From NCBI RefSeq assembly GCF_026013415.1, contig NZ_JAPDOK010000001.1, forward strand, positions 809,342-873,341: a stretch of DNA of 64,000 nt. The letters are read 5' to 3'. Source of the stretch: Sphingomonas caeni. GTDB lineage: Bacteria > Pseudomonadota > Alphaproteobacteria > Sphingomonadales > Sphingomonadaceae. Positions 34,591-44,391 of the stretch are shown one piece after another. A program made the translations under genes and the position numbers. Each line of letters starts with the position of its first letter. The first letter of the stretch is position 1. The notes under the pieces are model-generated. The model searched no databases, was not told the DNA's origin, and was given only the letters and a program-made list of their open reading frames with translations.

Positions 34591-36648
34591 CTAGCGCCCC
34601 GGCAGCGCGAACGCGACATAGGCCGAGCCCCTGGGCCCTTTCGGATCGCGCGCGCCGCTGGTGGCGATCACGACGAACTGCCGCCCGCCGGCCATATAGG
34701 TGATCGGGGTCGCGGTGCCCGCAAAGGGCAGCGCACCCTCCCATAACAGCTTGCCGGTCCGCGCATCGAAGGCATGGAGCCGGCGGTCATAGACGGTGGC
34801 GCCGATGAACAGCACCCCGCCCGCCGTCACGATCGGCCCGCCATAATTCTCGCTGCCGGTGCCTTGCATCCCCTTCGCGACCAGCTCGGGATAGCTGCCG
34901 AGCGGGACCTGCCACAGATAGTCGCCGCTGTTCATGTCGATCGCGCTCAGCGTCCCCCAGGGCGGGGCGATCGCGGGATAGCCCTCGGGGTCGAGGAACT
35001 TGTGGTAGCCGGTGAAGCGATAGGCGGCCGCGCCCGTGCCGCCGACCTCCGCCTTGTCCGGCGCCGAATCGCGCAGATAGCCGATCAGCGCGTCGAGATC
35101 GTCGCCGGCGATCTGCGGAAAGCCCGGCATCCGCCCCTTGCCGCCATGGATCACCGCCTCGATCTGCGCCCGGGTCAGGCGCTTGCCGATATCGATCAGC
35201 GACGGAAAGGCCGGCGGATCGCCGGTCCGGTCGAGCCCATGGCAGGTCGAGCAACGATCCTCATAGAGCATCGCCCCGCGCTCGGCGCGCGCCCGGGTGA
35301 GCACCAGCCCGCCGGTCCAGGCGATATTGTTGCTGTTGATATAGAGCACGCCGCTCGGATCGGCGGCCTGCCCGCCCCATTCGGCGCCGCCGTCATAGCC
35401 GGGGAAGACGATCGCGTTGCCATCGACCGGCAGCGGCGTGAACGGGCCATCCGACCGCATCCCCGCAAACGCCTTGCGCGCCCAGGCATTCGCCTCCGGC
35501 GTGCGCTGCGTCAGCGTCTCGGCGGTGAGTATCTGGCGGGCATAGGGGGCGGGCTTGAGCGGGAAGGGCTGGGTCGGCGCGGTCGCCTCGCCCGGCACGT
35601 CGCTTTGCGGCACGGCGCGTTCCTCGATCGGGAAGAGCGGCTTGCCGGTGACGCGATTGAACAGGAAGACGACACCCTGCTTGGTGGCCTGGGCGACGGC
35701 GTCGATGCGGCGCCCACGCTGCGTCACCGTGAGCAGCACCGGCGGCGAGGGGAAATCGCGGTCGAGCACGTCATGGTGCACCGCCTGGAAATGCCAGAGC
35801 CTTTTGCCCGTCCGCGCATCGAGCGCGACCAGCGAATTGGCGTAGAGATTGTCGCCCTTGCGGTCGCCGCCATAGAAGTCGTCGACCGCGGAGCCGGTGG
35901 GGACGAACACGATCCCGCGCGCGGGATCGACCACCATCCCGGCCCAGTTGTTGGCGGCCCCGCCGCGCTCGGCGCTGCCCGGCTCCCACGTCTCGTAGCC
36001 CGGCTCGCCCGCCTTGGGGATCAGGTTGAAGGTCCAGCGCAGCGCGCCCGTGCGCACGTCATAGGCGCGGATCGCGCCGGGGGCGGCGGGGCGCGTTTCG
36101 GAGGTGCGGAAGCCGGTGATGATCAGGTCGCCGAAGATCACCCCCGGCGTGGTCAGATAGGTCGCAAGCGTCGCCGGATCGCGGCCCAGCCCCTCGCGCA
36201 GATCGACCCTGCCCTGCTTGCCGAAGCCCGGGATCGGGCGGCCCGTCCTGGGATCGAGCGCGATCAGATAAGTGTCCGCGCTGGTGAACAGCCTTTGCTC
36301 GCCGCCGCTCTGCCACCAGGTCAATCCGCGCACGCCCTGCTCGGCATGCGATTCGGGGACATATTCCCAGACCGGCTTGCCCGTGGCCGCATCAAGCGCG
36401 ATCGTGTGCTGCTGCGGCGTGGCCGCGTAAAGCATGCCGCCGGCCATCAACGGCTGGGTCTGCAGCCCGCCCTCGCCCGTGTCGAAGCGCCAGACCTGTT
36501 CGAGCCTGGCGACATTCTTCGCGGTGATCTGCGCGAGCGGCGAATAGCGGTCGCCGTACGCGCCACCATAGACGGCCCAGTCGCCGGCGGGCGCGGTCGG
36601 GCCGGCAAGGCCCAGCGACACGATCGATAGCAGGACCCCCCAGCGCAT
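34591..36648 (-). CDS. PQQ-dependent dehydrogenase with embedded cytochrome c domain
   Basis: A 685-residue periplasmic quinoprotein from ATG 36648, with a signal peptide (MRWGVLLSIVSLGLAGPTAPA). The PQQ beta-propeller is split by a heme-binding segment, CSTCH at about residues 466-470, between two propeller parts. Repeated propeller blocks of the type ALDAATGKPVWEY, ALDPRTGRP and AFDARTGKLLWEG are seen, and the fold resembles quinoprotein glucose/alcohol dehydrogenases. It would oxidise a sugar or alcohol and pass electrons to its own heme. A longer start at 36714 is possible. No PQQ-synthesis genes are nearby. Confidence 0.88.
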   Translation of the reverse strand: MRWGVLLSIVSLGLAGPTAPAGDWAVYGGAYGDRYSPLAQITAKNVARLEQVWRFDTGEGGLQTQPLMAGGMLYAATPQQHTIALDAATGKPVWEYVPESHAEQGVRGLTWWQSGGEQRLFTSADTYLIALDPRTGRPIPGFGKQGRVDLREGLGRDPATLATYLTTPGVIFGDLIITGFRTSETRPAAPGAIRAYDVRTGALRWTFNLIPKAGEPGYETWEPGSAERGGAANNWAGMVVDPARGIVFVPTGSAVDDFYGGDRKGDNLYANSLVALDARTGKRLWHFQAVHHDVLDRDFPSPPVLLTVTQRGRRIDAVAQATKQGVVFLFNRVTGKPLFPIEERAVPQSDVPGEATAPTQPFPLKPAPYARQILTAETLTQRTPEANAWARKAFAGMRSDGPFTPLPVDGNAIVFPGYDGGAEWGGQAADPSGVLYINSNNIAWTGGLVLTRARAERGAMLYEDRCSTCHGLDRTGDPPAFPSLIDIGKRLTRAQIEAVIHGGKGRMPGFPQIAGDDLDALIGYLRDSAPDKAEVGGTGAAAYRFTGYHKFLDPEGYPAIAPPWGTLSAIDMNSGDYLWQVPLGSYPELVAKGMQGTGSENYGGPIVTAGGVLFIGATVYDRRLHAFDARTGKLLWEGALPFAGTATPITYMAGGRQFVVIATSGARDPKGPRGSAYVAFALPGR

Positions 36649-36712
36649 GAGGCGGGCATAACCCGCCGCTCGCGGCTTTGCCAGCAGGCGCCGACGTGGC
36701 AGAACCTGGCCC

Positions 36713-36994
36713 ATGAGAAAGCCGCCGCTCTGGCTCTGGCCGATCCTCGCGCTGGCCGCGGCAGACCTGCTGCTCGCGGCCACGGGCACGCAGCTGCTGA
36801 TCCGCCAGCAGCGCGGGCAGGCCTGGCTGGTCAATGGAAGCGTGATCGTTTCAACCCACCGCGACGTCTCGCGCTATGCCGACAAGCGCAAGATTCCGAT
36901 GCTCAGCTGCACCTATTGGACCGGGCTGGGCACGAAGATGACACCCTATCCGTTCGCGCCGCCGGCACAGGATTGCGCGTGGATCGCGCGATAA
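36713..36994 (+). CDS. Small membrane-anchored or secreted protein
   Basis: A 93-residue protein with an N-terminal hydrophobic segment (PLWLWPILALAAADLLLAATG) and a short hydrophilic domain containing two cysteines (SCTYWTG and DCAWIAR). It is divergent from the PQQ dehydrogenase gene, with start codons very close together. I cannot assign a family; it is probably a real gene because of its signal and GC codon pattern. Confidence 0.5.
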   Translation: MRKPPLWLWPILALAAADLLLAATGTQLLIRQQRGQAWLVNGSVIVSTHRDVSRYADKRKIPMLSCTYWTGLGTKMTPYPFAPPAQDCAWIAR

Positions 36995-37037
36995 ATCCAC
37001 TCTTCCAATCCGCGCCACTTGTGTCACAGCAGCGCAC

Positions 37038-37766
37038 ATGACCAGCATCGGCATCTTCGGCAGCCAGGGGCGCATGGGGCAGACGATCGCCGCGATCGCG
37101 CCGGGGCTCGGCGCGCAGCTCGCGGGCGGCGCCGATGTCGGCGACGATCCCGCCGATCTGGCGCGCAAGGCCGATGTGCTGGTCGATTTCTCGACCCCCT
37201 CGGCGCTCGAGGCGCATCTTGCGGCGGCGCGTGCCGCGCGGACGCCGATCATGATCGGCACCACGGGACTGGGCGAAAAGCATCACCGCATGATCGACGA
37301 GGCGGCCGCCGAGATCCCCGTGCTCCAGACCGGCAATACCTCGATGGGCGTCGGGCTGCTCGCGCGGCTGGTGCGCGAGGCGGCGGCGCGGCTGGGGACC
37401 GATTGGGACATCGAGATCGTCGAGATGCACCATCGCCACAAGGTCGATGCCCCCTCGGGCACCGCGCAGATGCTGGGCAAGGCCGCCGCCGAGGGGCGCG
37501 GCACCACGCTCGCCGAGGCGGGCGTCACCGATCGCGCGGGACTTACCGGTGCGCGCGCCGAAGGGACGATCGGCATGGCATCGCTGCGCGGCGGATCGGT
37601 GTTCGGCGATCACAGCGTGATCTTCGCCGGCCAGGGCGAGCGGATCGAGCTGATCCATCGTGCCGACAACCGCGAGATCTTCGCGCGCGGCGCGGTGCAG
37701 GCGGCGCTGTGGCTCGCGGACAAGGAACCTGGCCGTTACACCATGGCCGAGGTTCTCGACGCTTGA
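37038..37766 (+). CDS. dapB: 4-hydroxy-tetrahydrodipicolinate reductase
   Basis: A 242-residue enzyme with the nucleotide motif GSQGRMGQTI, the strand FSTPSALEAHL and the diagnostic EMHHRHKVDAPSGTAQML. It reduces the diaminopimelate-pathway intermediate with NAD(P)H, for lysine and cell-wall synthesis. It is followed by nth after nine bases. Confidence 0.96.
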   Translation: MTSIGIFGSQGRMGQTIAAIAPGLGAQLAGGADVGDDPADLARKADVLVDFSTPSALEAHLAAARAARTPIMIGTTGLGEKHHRMIDEAAAEIPVLQTGNTSMGVGLLARLVREAAARLGTDWDIEIVEMHHRHKVDAPSGTAQMLGKAAAEGRGTTLAEAGVTDRAGLTGARAEGTIGMASLRGGSVFGDHSVIFAGQGERIELIHRADNREIFARGAVQAALWLADKEPGRYTMAEVLDA

Positions 37767-37775
37767 GCGCCTGAT

Positions 37776-38453
37776 ATGAACAAGGCCCAGGTCTTCGACT
37801 TCTTCTCGCGGCTCGCCGAGGCCGATCCGCACCCTGAAACCGAACTCGAATATGGCAACCCGTATCAGCTCGTCGTCGCGGTCGCGCTTTCGGCGCAGGC
37901 GACCGATGTCGGGGTCAACAAGGCTACGCGCCGCCTGTTCGCCGAGGTGAAGACCCCCGAGGCGATGGTCGCGTTGGGCGAGGAAGGCCTCAAGGCGCAC
38001 ATCAAGACGATCGGCCTGTTCAACACCAAGGCCAGGAACGTCATCGCGCTTTCCGAAATGCTGATCCGCGATCATGGCGGCGTGGTGCCGCGGGACCGCG
38101 AGGCGCTGGAGAAGCTGCCCGGGGTCGGGCGCAAGACCGCCAATGTCGTGCTCAACGTCGCCTTCGGGGCGGAGACCTTCGCGGTCGATACGCACATCTT
38201 CCGCGTCGGCAACCGCACCGGCCTCGCCCGCGGCAAGACCCCGCTCGCGGTCGAGCTCAAGCTCGAAAAGGCCGTCCCCCAGCCCTTTCGCCTCCACGCT
38301 CATCACTGGTTAATCTTGCACGGCCGCTATGTGTGCAAAGCTAGGACCCCTGAATGCTGGCGATGCCCCGTCGCCGATCTCTGCGCGTTCAAGCCCAAGA
38401 CACCGCCGCCCCGAACCTCGGCAAAGGGGCGAGCGGCATCCAACGGAGGATAG
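37776..38453 (+). CDS. nth: Endonuclease III
   Basis: A 225-residue base-excision glycosylase/AP-lyase. The helix-hairpin-helix with catalytic Lys is LPGVGRKTANVVLNVAFG, the catalytic Asp is in AVDTHIFRVGNRTG, and the iron-sulfur cluster cysteines are seen as C-x6-C-x2-C-x5-C in CKARTPECWRCPVADLC. It removes oxidised pyrimidines. It lies between dapB and a small secreted-protein gene that starts four bases after its stop. Confidence 0.96.
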   Translation: MNKAQVFDFFSRLAEADPHPETELEYGNPYQLVVAVALSAQATDVGVNKATRRLFAEVKTPEAMVALGEEGLKAHIKTIGLFNTKARNVIALSEMLIRDHGGVVPRDREALEKLPGVGRKTANVVLNVAFGAETFAVDTHIFRVGNRTGLARGKTPLAVELKLEKAVPQPFRLHAHHWLILHGRYVCKARTPECWRCPVADLCAFKPKTPPPRTSAKGRAASNGG

Positions 38454-38456
38454 ACG

Positions 38457-38825
38457 ATGCGCCTGCTGCTCATTCCCGCCGCCCTGATCCTCGCCTCGCC
38501 CGTGGTGGCCGGCCGCGATCCCCAGGTCCCCGAGGCGACGCCGATCGGCACGCCGGTCGATTGCATCCCGCTCAGCCATATCCGCAACACGCGCGTGCGC
38601 AGCGATCAGGTGATCGACTATTATGTCGGCCGCAAAGTCTATCGCAACACACTGCCGATGCGCTGCCCCGGGCTCGGCTTCGAGCAGCGCTATCTGCACA
38701 AGACCTCGACCGGCGACATCTGCTCGCACGACATCATCACCGTGCTCGAAGCGAGCGGCAACATGCCCGGGCCGAGCTGCGGCATGGGCAAGTTCCAGGA
38801 AGTGACGATCGCCGGAGGGAAGTAA
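38457..38825 (+). CDS. Small secreted protein of unknown function
   Basis: A 122-residue protein with a signal peptide ([19 protein letters not shown]). The mature domain has four cysteines in order, around [27 protein letters not shown] and PSCGMGKF. It could be a disulfide-containing periplasmic protein. I do not recognise the family. It is coupled to nth and precedes tRNA-Arg. Confidence 0.65.
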   Translation: MRLLLIPAALILASPVVAGRDPQVPEATPIGTPVDCIPLSHIRNTRVRSDQVIDYYVGRKVYRNTLPMRCPGLGFEQRYLHKTSTGDICSHDIITVLEASGNMPGPSCGMGKFQEVTIAGGK

Positions 38826-38871
38826 TCGCCTCTGGCGCACCGCGTCCGGCTTTGCTACGCGGCGCGTCCAC

Positions 38872-38948
<77 letters not shown>

Positions 38949-39019
38949 TTTTTTTGCCTCAAGCGCCGGCGGCGACATCCGTCGCTTTGGCTTTCCTCGC
39001 ATAAGCTCGGGCGGCCTTG

Positions 39020-39048
39020 CGGGCCCTTCGGGCCCGAGGTTTTATTTT
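39020..39048 (+). terminator. Rho-independent terminator-like hairpin after tRNA-Arg
   Basis: CGGGCCC (39020-39026), loop TTC, GGGCCCG (39030-39036) then a T-rich tract TTTTATTTT at 39040-39048. This is a good rightward terminator that would separate the tRNA-side transcription from the leftward operon ending at 39069. Confidence 0.65.
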
Positions 39049-39068
39049 CCGCGCTGGTCCCTTTGGGC

Positions 39069-42000
39069 TCAATCCCAGACGGCGAGCGGCATGTTCAGTC
39101 CCTTGTCGGCGGGGCTGGTCGAAAGGATCTTCGACCCCGGCAGGCCGAGATTGCCGAAGATCTTGACCACCTCCTTCTCGCGCTGGGCGAGCGGGGCGAT
39201 CACCAGCAGCTCGTCGCCGCCCAGAACGAACTGGTTGCCCACGACGCTGACGAACTGGCCCGGCAGTACCGACCGCGTCGACAGGACCCGGTTGCGCTCG
39301 AAGCGGGTGAGCACCGGCACGTTGAGCAGCGCGATGCCTTTGGGTGGCCGCTCGTCGAGCCCGACCTTGACCGCCAGCGTGTCGGTGACCCTCACCTCCC
39401 ACAGCACATTGTCGAGGATCGTCAGCAGCCCTGCATTGCCGAGCGGGAGCGTGATCGGATGCTTGTCGTCCTGCAGATCGGCGAGATAGGTGGCGTAGTT
39501 GAGGTTGCCGGGCTCTCCCCCGCCGAAATTGATGGCGCCGTTGATGCGGTTGCGCAGGATGCGGACGTCGCTGTCGAAATCGGCGAACAGGATCAGGTCT
39601 TTCGCCTGTACCAGCGCGGTAGGCCCGCCGATGAACTTGGACGGCTCCAGCACCTTCAGATCGAGGAAGACCGATTTCTCGAGGTTGCCCGCCAGCTTGG
39701 CCTCGTTCACCTTCTTGCGCTTGGTCTTGATGCCGCGCTCGGCCCCTTTGACGTCATTGGGATCGACATGGCTCAGGTCGCAATCCTCGATCGTCACCGT
39801 AGTGCATTGCTGGCTGGCGAAGATGTAGCGTTCGCCCGAGGCGGTCACCCGGCGCAGCGTAGCCGATGGCATCGCCAACGCCACGATCGAGCCCTTGCCG
39901 GCGATCAACTCGAGATCGGCCAGTTCGAACGCGCCCATTTGATAGAGGTAGAAGTGCCGGTCACCGATGTGCAGCCGCGTCGCCGGGCCGCAGCCATGGA
40001 TCATCAGATTGAGCCCGTCGCGCTGATAGATCACGATATTCTTGGTGAGCACATGATCGCCCGCGGTGAGGCAGATGCAGATATCGTTGATCTCGTCGTC
40101 GGCGAGCAGCGTCTCCATCGCCTCGTCGAGCGTCTCGAAATCGCCGCCCTTGCCCACGGTGACGCAGCATCCGCCCCTGGGCAGATCGATCAGGCTGCCC
40201 GAGAAACGGATGTCGGGCGCGCCCCAGGGGGTGGCGGCATTCTTCATCAGCTTGGCGACGACATGGCTCGGCGGGTCGCCGGGGACGAGCGTCCACAGGC
40301 ATTCGGCGAAGCCGTTCGCATCGGTCTGGATATCGACCGTCGCGGCGCCCGCCCCGCCACCGACCGCGCGCACCGTCCCCGTTCCGCCGACGACGCTGAA
40401 GCGGACCGGCGCGTTGACCAGCGGCCGGTTGGCGCGGGTGACGAGGACGCGGAGCGGTTCGGCCAGCTCGACCGTGGCGGCGCCGTCGGGGATGACCTGG
40501 GTCTGGGTGTCGCCCCCGGCGAGCGCCATCGCGCGCAGCTCGAAGGCACGCGCGGCGAACCGGACGGGATTGCCGAACCCGGTGCCGCCATCGTCGAGCA
40601 TCCGCGCCTCGACCCGCTGGCTGAGATCCTCGACCCCGGGATCGAGCGCCCAGGCGCAGCTGGCGACCCCGTCGGCGCCGGTGAGCACGGTCACCGGGCT
40701 CGCGGCCCCGTTGAGCTTGCCGCCCGGCCCCGCGGCGATGCTGAACTTCACCGGCGCGCCGGCCACCGGCAGCTTGCCGCGCATCACCGCGACGCTGATC
40801 GGCTCGGCGAGCGCCAGCGCGGCGGGATTGCCCGCCTCGTTGCGCACGGCCTCCTGCCCGTCGCCGCCGACATAGAGGAGCGAGATCATCGCGCTGAGCG
40901 GCGGGAAGAGGATGCGGCAATCGCCGAGCAGGGTGATGTTGCCCGCGCCGTCGACCCGGATCCGCGCGAGCGGAGTCAGCAGGTGCGGCGGATTTTCGGG
41001 CGGCAGCTTGACTGCGGGCCATTCGACCGCATTGGTCGCGGTGCGCGCGATAAAGGCCCAGTCCTGGCCGGTCTTGTAGGCCGCGCTCTTCTCGAAACGA
41101 ATGCGCACCCCGTCGGTGCCGAGCGGCTGCCAGCCATTGGCGTTGGGGATGGTGAGCGGACCGATCCAGCGCCGCACGCGCAGCCGGCGCGCCTCCGCGG
41201 TCGCCCCGCTGGCCGCGGCGCCGAGCCCGTGGGGGGTGGAGAAGGTGATCGTCTCGCCGACGATATCGCCGATCACCAGCATCTTGCCGGGCAGCTCGCG
41301 CAGCTCGGTCGCGACGTCGATCAGCTCGACCGTGTCGCCGATCTGGAAGCCGCGCGTCAGATCGCCCGGCGCGCTCGCGATCGTCAGCGTGTTGCCATTG
41401 TCCCAGCTCGTCGCGAGCGACGCGAACGAGGCGTTGTCGATCGACCATTTATAGGTCGCGCTGCCCCCGGTGCCGGGGGTGTGGATCTCGACGCGGTAAA
41501 GGTCGTTCTCGAGCCCCTGATAGCCGCCGCTGGGGCTCAGGTCGCATTTGTCGGGCGCGGGCGGGGGCGTGTCGGTTCCCGCCTCCATCAGCGCGGTGAC
41601 CGGCGCGGCATTGGCCAGCCAGGCCGGGGTGCCCTTGACCCCGCCACAGGCGGTGTTGGTCGGGATCTTCATGAGCTTGAGCTGCCACACCGACTGGAGA
41701 CGGCTCGCGGTGGTGACGCCGCCGAGCGCGGGCTCGATCAGCTCGGGCATTTCGAGCGCGGTGACGTGGCGCACCCAGCTGTCGAGGATCACCGCATAGT
41801 CGCCCGCGGCGAGCGCCGCGACGTCGAAGGCGGGATTGCCCGTGTCGAGCACGCAATAGCCGCCGCTGAGATGCGGCTGGGCGGGGAGGGTAACGACCGC
41901 ATCGTTCTCGAGCAGCCGCCCGCCGACATAATAGCGCCCGGCCGAGACGGTGATCTTGTTCGCCGCGATCGCGACCTTGAACGAATCCGGATCGACGGGC

Positions 42001-42167
42001 GCCGCGGCGTCGCCGATCACGTCGCGGAAGCTCAGATCGAGCCTGTGGCCGAGGATGTCGTGCTCCTCGTTGATGTCGGCATCCTGCAGGACACGCCCCT
42101 GCTGCATCCGGACCGCGGTGAAGTGCCGCTCGGAATGGAAGGTCTGCCGCGAGAAATCGCCCTTCAT
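39069..42167 (-). CDS. eCIS DUF6519 protein with Ig-like and beta-helix regions
   Basis: A 1,032-residue protein, the last of the operon. Residues 1 to about 400 match the DUF6519 family of contractile-injection clusters (start KGDFSRQTFHSERHF, then QGRVLQDADINEE). Residues about 455-650 hold two bacterial Ig-like repeats (SVAVMRGKLPVAGAPVKFSI and RVLVTRANRPLVNAPVRFSV), and about 660-1000 a right-handed beta-helix pattern (CCVTVGKGGDFETLDEAME, then stacked TLRRVTASGE and TVTIEDCDLSH). Beta-helix and Ig modules are common in phage tail fibres. It is likely an outer baseplate or fibre-like part that touches the target cell. Its stop is 120 bp from tRNA-Arg. Confidence 0.8.
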   Translation of the reverse strand: MKGDFSRQTFHSERHFTAVRMQQGRVLQDADINEEHDILGHRLDLSFRDVIGDAAAPVDPDSFKVAIAANKITVSAGRYYVGGRLLENDAVVTLPAQPHLSGGYCVLDTGNPAFDVAALAAGDYAVILDSWVRHVTALEMPELIEPALGGVTTASRLQSVWQLKLMKIPTNTACGGVKGTPAWLANAAPVTALMEAGTDTPPPAPDKCDLSPSGGYQGLENDLYRVEIHTPGTGGSATYKWSIDNASFASLATSWDNGNTLTIASAPGDLTRGFQIGDTVELIDVATELRELPGKMLVIGDIVGETITFSTPHGLGAAASGATAEARRLRVRRWIGPLTIPNANGWQPLGTDGVRIRFEKSAAYKTGQDWAFIARTATNAVEWPAVKLPPENPPHLLTPLARIRVDGAGNITLLGDCRILFPPLSAMISLLYVGGDGQEAVRNEAGNPAALALAEPISVAVMRGKLPVAGAPVKFSIAAGPGGKLNGAASPVTVLTGADGVASCAWALDPGVEDLSQRVEARMLDDGGTGFGNPVRFAARAFELRAMALAGGDTQTQVIPDGAATVELAEPLRVLVTRANRPLVNAPVRFSVVGGTGTVRAVGGGAGAATVDIQTDANGFAECLWTLVPGDPPSHVVAKLMKNAATPWGAPDIRFSGSLIDLPRGGCCVTVGKGGDFETLDEAMETLLADDEINDICICLTAGDHVLTKNIVIYQRDGLNLMIHGCGPATRLHIGDRHFYLYQMGAFELADLELIAGKGSIVALAMPSATLRRVTASGERYIFASQQCTTVTIEDCDLSHVDPNDVKGAERGIKTKRKKVNEAKLAGNLEKSVFLDLKVLEPSKFIGGPTALVQAKDLILFADFDSDVRILRNRINGAINFGGGEPGNLNYATYLADLQDDKHPITLPLGNAGLLTILDNVLWEVRVTDTLAVKVGLDERPPKGIALLNVPVLTRFERNRVLSTRSVLPGQFVSVVGNQFVLGGDELLVIAPLAQREKEVVKIFGNLGLPGSKILSTSPADKGLNMPLAVWD

Positions 42168-42195
42168 TGTCCGCCCTTTCGTGTCATCGCCCGCA

Positions 42196-44391
42196 TCACG
42201 TCGCGATCAGGATTCCGGCGGCCATGCCGAGCCGGAGATATTCGTCGAGGGTCGCATCCACATTCGCCTCGAGCAGCGCCGAGGAGGGAGTGCGGAATGC
42301 GCCGATCTCGCCGCCATCGTCGCCGCCCTTGCGCAGCGCCGGATGGGCGAGGGGATGGAGCTGGCCGTACCAGGGGCTGGCGCGGTCGAGCGAGACGATG
42401 TGCGGCTTGACCCGCGCCGCCGGCGCCCCGGCATCGACCGCGAGCTTCGACTGGCAGCGATGGCGCCGCGGCGTGCGCGAGCCATCGGGCACATAGCAGA
42501 AGCGCGTGCAGCCATATTGGGTGCGCGAGGTGGTGACGATGCCGTTGAACAGCGTGTTCGAGGCCCAGAGCTCGCGCACCGGCCCGGTGGTGCCGAACAC
42601 GCTGCACGATTCGATCGTGAGCTTCGCTCCCCTCGCGATGATCGCAGCACCCCCCAAAGGCGCATGGACGATGCTGTTCGACAGCCGAAGATCGGGAAGC
42701 AGCGGATCGAGCGACAAGGGGCCGCACAGGCAATGGTCGAGCGTGATCACCAGCTGGGTGTTGAGATCGGCGACCAGCGGCTGGCCGAGATCGAAGGTGC
42801 AATGGCGCGCGGTAAAGCCTTCGAGCAGGCCCGGCTGGATCCAGCATTTGCCGGTCTGGAAGATTCCGCTCATCCCGAACTGCGAGGGGCCGTTCCCCTT
42901 GACCCGGATATTGCCGGTCAGATGCGGGCGGCAGGCGCTCGCCTGGAAATGGCCGAAGCGCTTGGGCAAAGGCTGGGCGAGATCGGCGGGCCAGCGCCCC
43001 GCGGCGATGGTGAGGCCGGTGCCGGGCTTGAGCGTCGCCGTCACCCCGGCGCCCAGATCGTGCCGCGCGCTGTCCTCGATCAGGATCAGCCCGTTGCGCG
43101 GGCCCGCCGGAAGCGCGTTCCACGCCGAGACCGCCGCGTTGAGCGTGCCGAACAGATTGTCGGCGGGAATGTCGGCGCGCCCTTTCATGACGCTCGCCTG
43201 CCAGGTGACGGGCGAACCCGCGCCGACCGCGCCGATCAGCGCGGCAAGCTCGCGGTTGCGGTCGAACGGCCCTGCCCCGATCTCGGCGCCATAGCCCTGG
43301 AGGTGATTGGTGCGCAGCGCCACCGGGGTCGCCACGCCCAGGGGAATCGCCACCCGGCCGAGCGCGGGATCGACCAGTATCTCGGCATCGGTAAAGGGAG
43401 CGACGCCGCCTTCGCGCACCGGGATCGCCTTGTCGGGCTGCGCGATCGAGGCGGGGGCGCCGCCCAGATGCACCACGCGGACCGCCTCGGGCTTGATCGT
43501 GCGCCAGGCGCCGCCCACGACATCCTGCACCTCGATCCGGAAAGCGGGATCGTCATCGGGGAAATAGTTGGAGGGGGGCGTCTGGGCCGCCGCGCTGGCG
43601 CGGCGGCGCGCGGCGAGTTCGTCGACCAGCGGACGGCGGCGCAGCGGCACCGGCAGATCATATTCGTGCGCGCGCTGGTCAACATCGGAATCGGTCCGCG
43701 CCCAGTTGAACCAGGGCCGTGCGCGCAATTCCGGATCGGCGTGGAACAGCCAGGGCGCCACCGGATCGGGCACCGCCTCGATTGCCTCGAGCAACGCCGC
43801 TTGCTGGCGCCACAGGAACAGCGCGATCGTCGGAATGCTCCAGCGCGCGCCGCGCTTGCCTGGGCGGCGCACGTCGAGCGTGTGCGAGAAGGCGTCGAAC
43901 GGCGTGCCCGCCGCGCTCGCCCGCGTCGAATTGCGCACGTCGGCGGTGCCGTGGCGGCCCGGCCGGACATGGAGCATCGCCTGGGTGAGCGCGAGCCCGC
44001 GAAAGCTCTCATTGGCGAGCGCGGGCCAGCCGGTCACATCGCGCGCGAGCTGCTCGATCACCGCCACCGTGCCCTTGCGGCGGCGATAGGCGATGGTGTT
44101 GGCGATGTAGCGGCGCTGGCCGTCAGGGGTGGCGCTGGGCAGCGCGCGGGCGCGGACCAGAGCGCCGATATAGGGGATCGCCCAGTCGCTGCAGGTCTCG
44201 ATGAACCAGTCGTCGTAGAGCCGGGCGATGTCCGCCTCGACGATCTCGCCCTGATGCGCGAGGATATCGAGCAGCGCCTGGAGCGGGCCGACATCGTCGA
44301 TCGCCGCCGGATGGAGCGCATCGGCGCTCTTGTAGAAGGCCGGGACCAGCGCCCGGAGCGCCGACTGGGCGAGGGTCGGGTCGTCGGTCAT
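42196..44391 (-). CDS. eCIS tail-protein-I-like baseplate component
   Basis: A 731-residue protein. The N-terminal region (about 1-200: ALRALVPAFYKSADALHPAAID then IVEADIARLYDDWFIETCSDWAIPYIGALV) resembles P2 tail protein I, as found in contractile-injection baseplates. The remainder is much longer than phage I proteins. Its middle and end have a solenoid-like pattern (GNIRVKGNGPSQFG through LTIESCSVFGTTGPVRELW) suggesting a right-handed beta-helix, ending with a cysteine-rich stretch around RFCYVPDGSRTPR. It overlaps the stop of the preceding gene (ATGA). Confidence 0.8.
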   Translation of the reverse strand: MTDDPTLAQSALRALVPAFYKSADALHPAAIDDVGPLQALLDILAHQGEIVEADIARLYDDWFIETCSDWAIPYIGALVRARALPSATPDGQRRYIANTIAYRRRKGTVAVIEQLARDVTGWPALANESFRGLALTQAMLHVRPGRHGTADVRNSTRASAAGTPFDAFSHTLDVRRPGKRGARWSIPTIALFLWRQQAALLEAIEAVPDPVAPWLFHADPELRARPWFNWARTDSDVDQRAHEYDLPVPLRRRPLVDELAARRRASAAAQTPPSNYFPDDDPAFRIEVQDVVGGAWRTIKPEAVRVVHLGGAPASIAQPDKAIPVREGGVAPFTDAEILVDPALGRVAIPLGVATPVALRTNHLQGYGAEIGAGPFDRNRELAALIGAVGAGSPVTWQASVMKGRADIPADNLFGTLNAAVSAWNALPAGPRNGLILIEDSARHDLGAGVTATLKPGTGLTIAAGRWPADLAQPLPKRFGHFQASACRPHLTGNIRVKGNGPSQFGMSGIFQTGKCWIQPGLLEGFTARHCTFDLGQPLVADLNTQLVITLDHCLCGPLSLDPLLPDLRLSNSIVHAPLGGAAIIARGAKLTIESCSVFGTTGPVRELWASNTLFNGIVTTSRTQYGCTRFCYVPDGSRTPRRHRCQSKLAVDAGAPAARVKPHIVSLDRASPWYGQLHPLAHPALRKGGDDGGEIGAFRTPSSALLEANVDATLDEYLRLGMAAGILIAT

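Noticed and set aside
39063..42410. A 1,115-codon rightward open frame over the DUF6519 gene
   Set aside because: It is the antisense of a well-matched eCIS gene and is rich in R, H, D and G, the usual look of GC-rich antisense frames.
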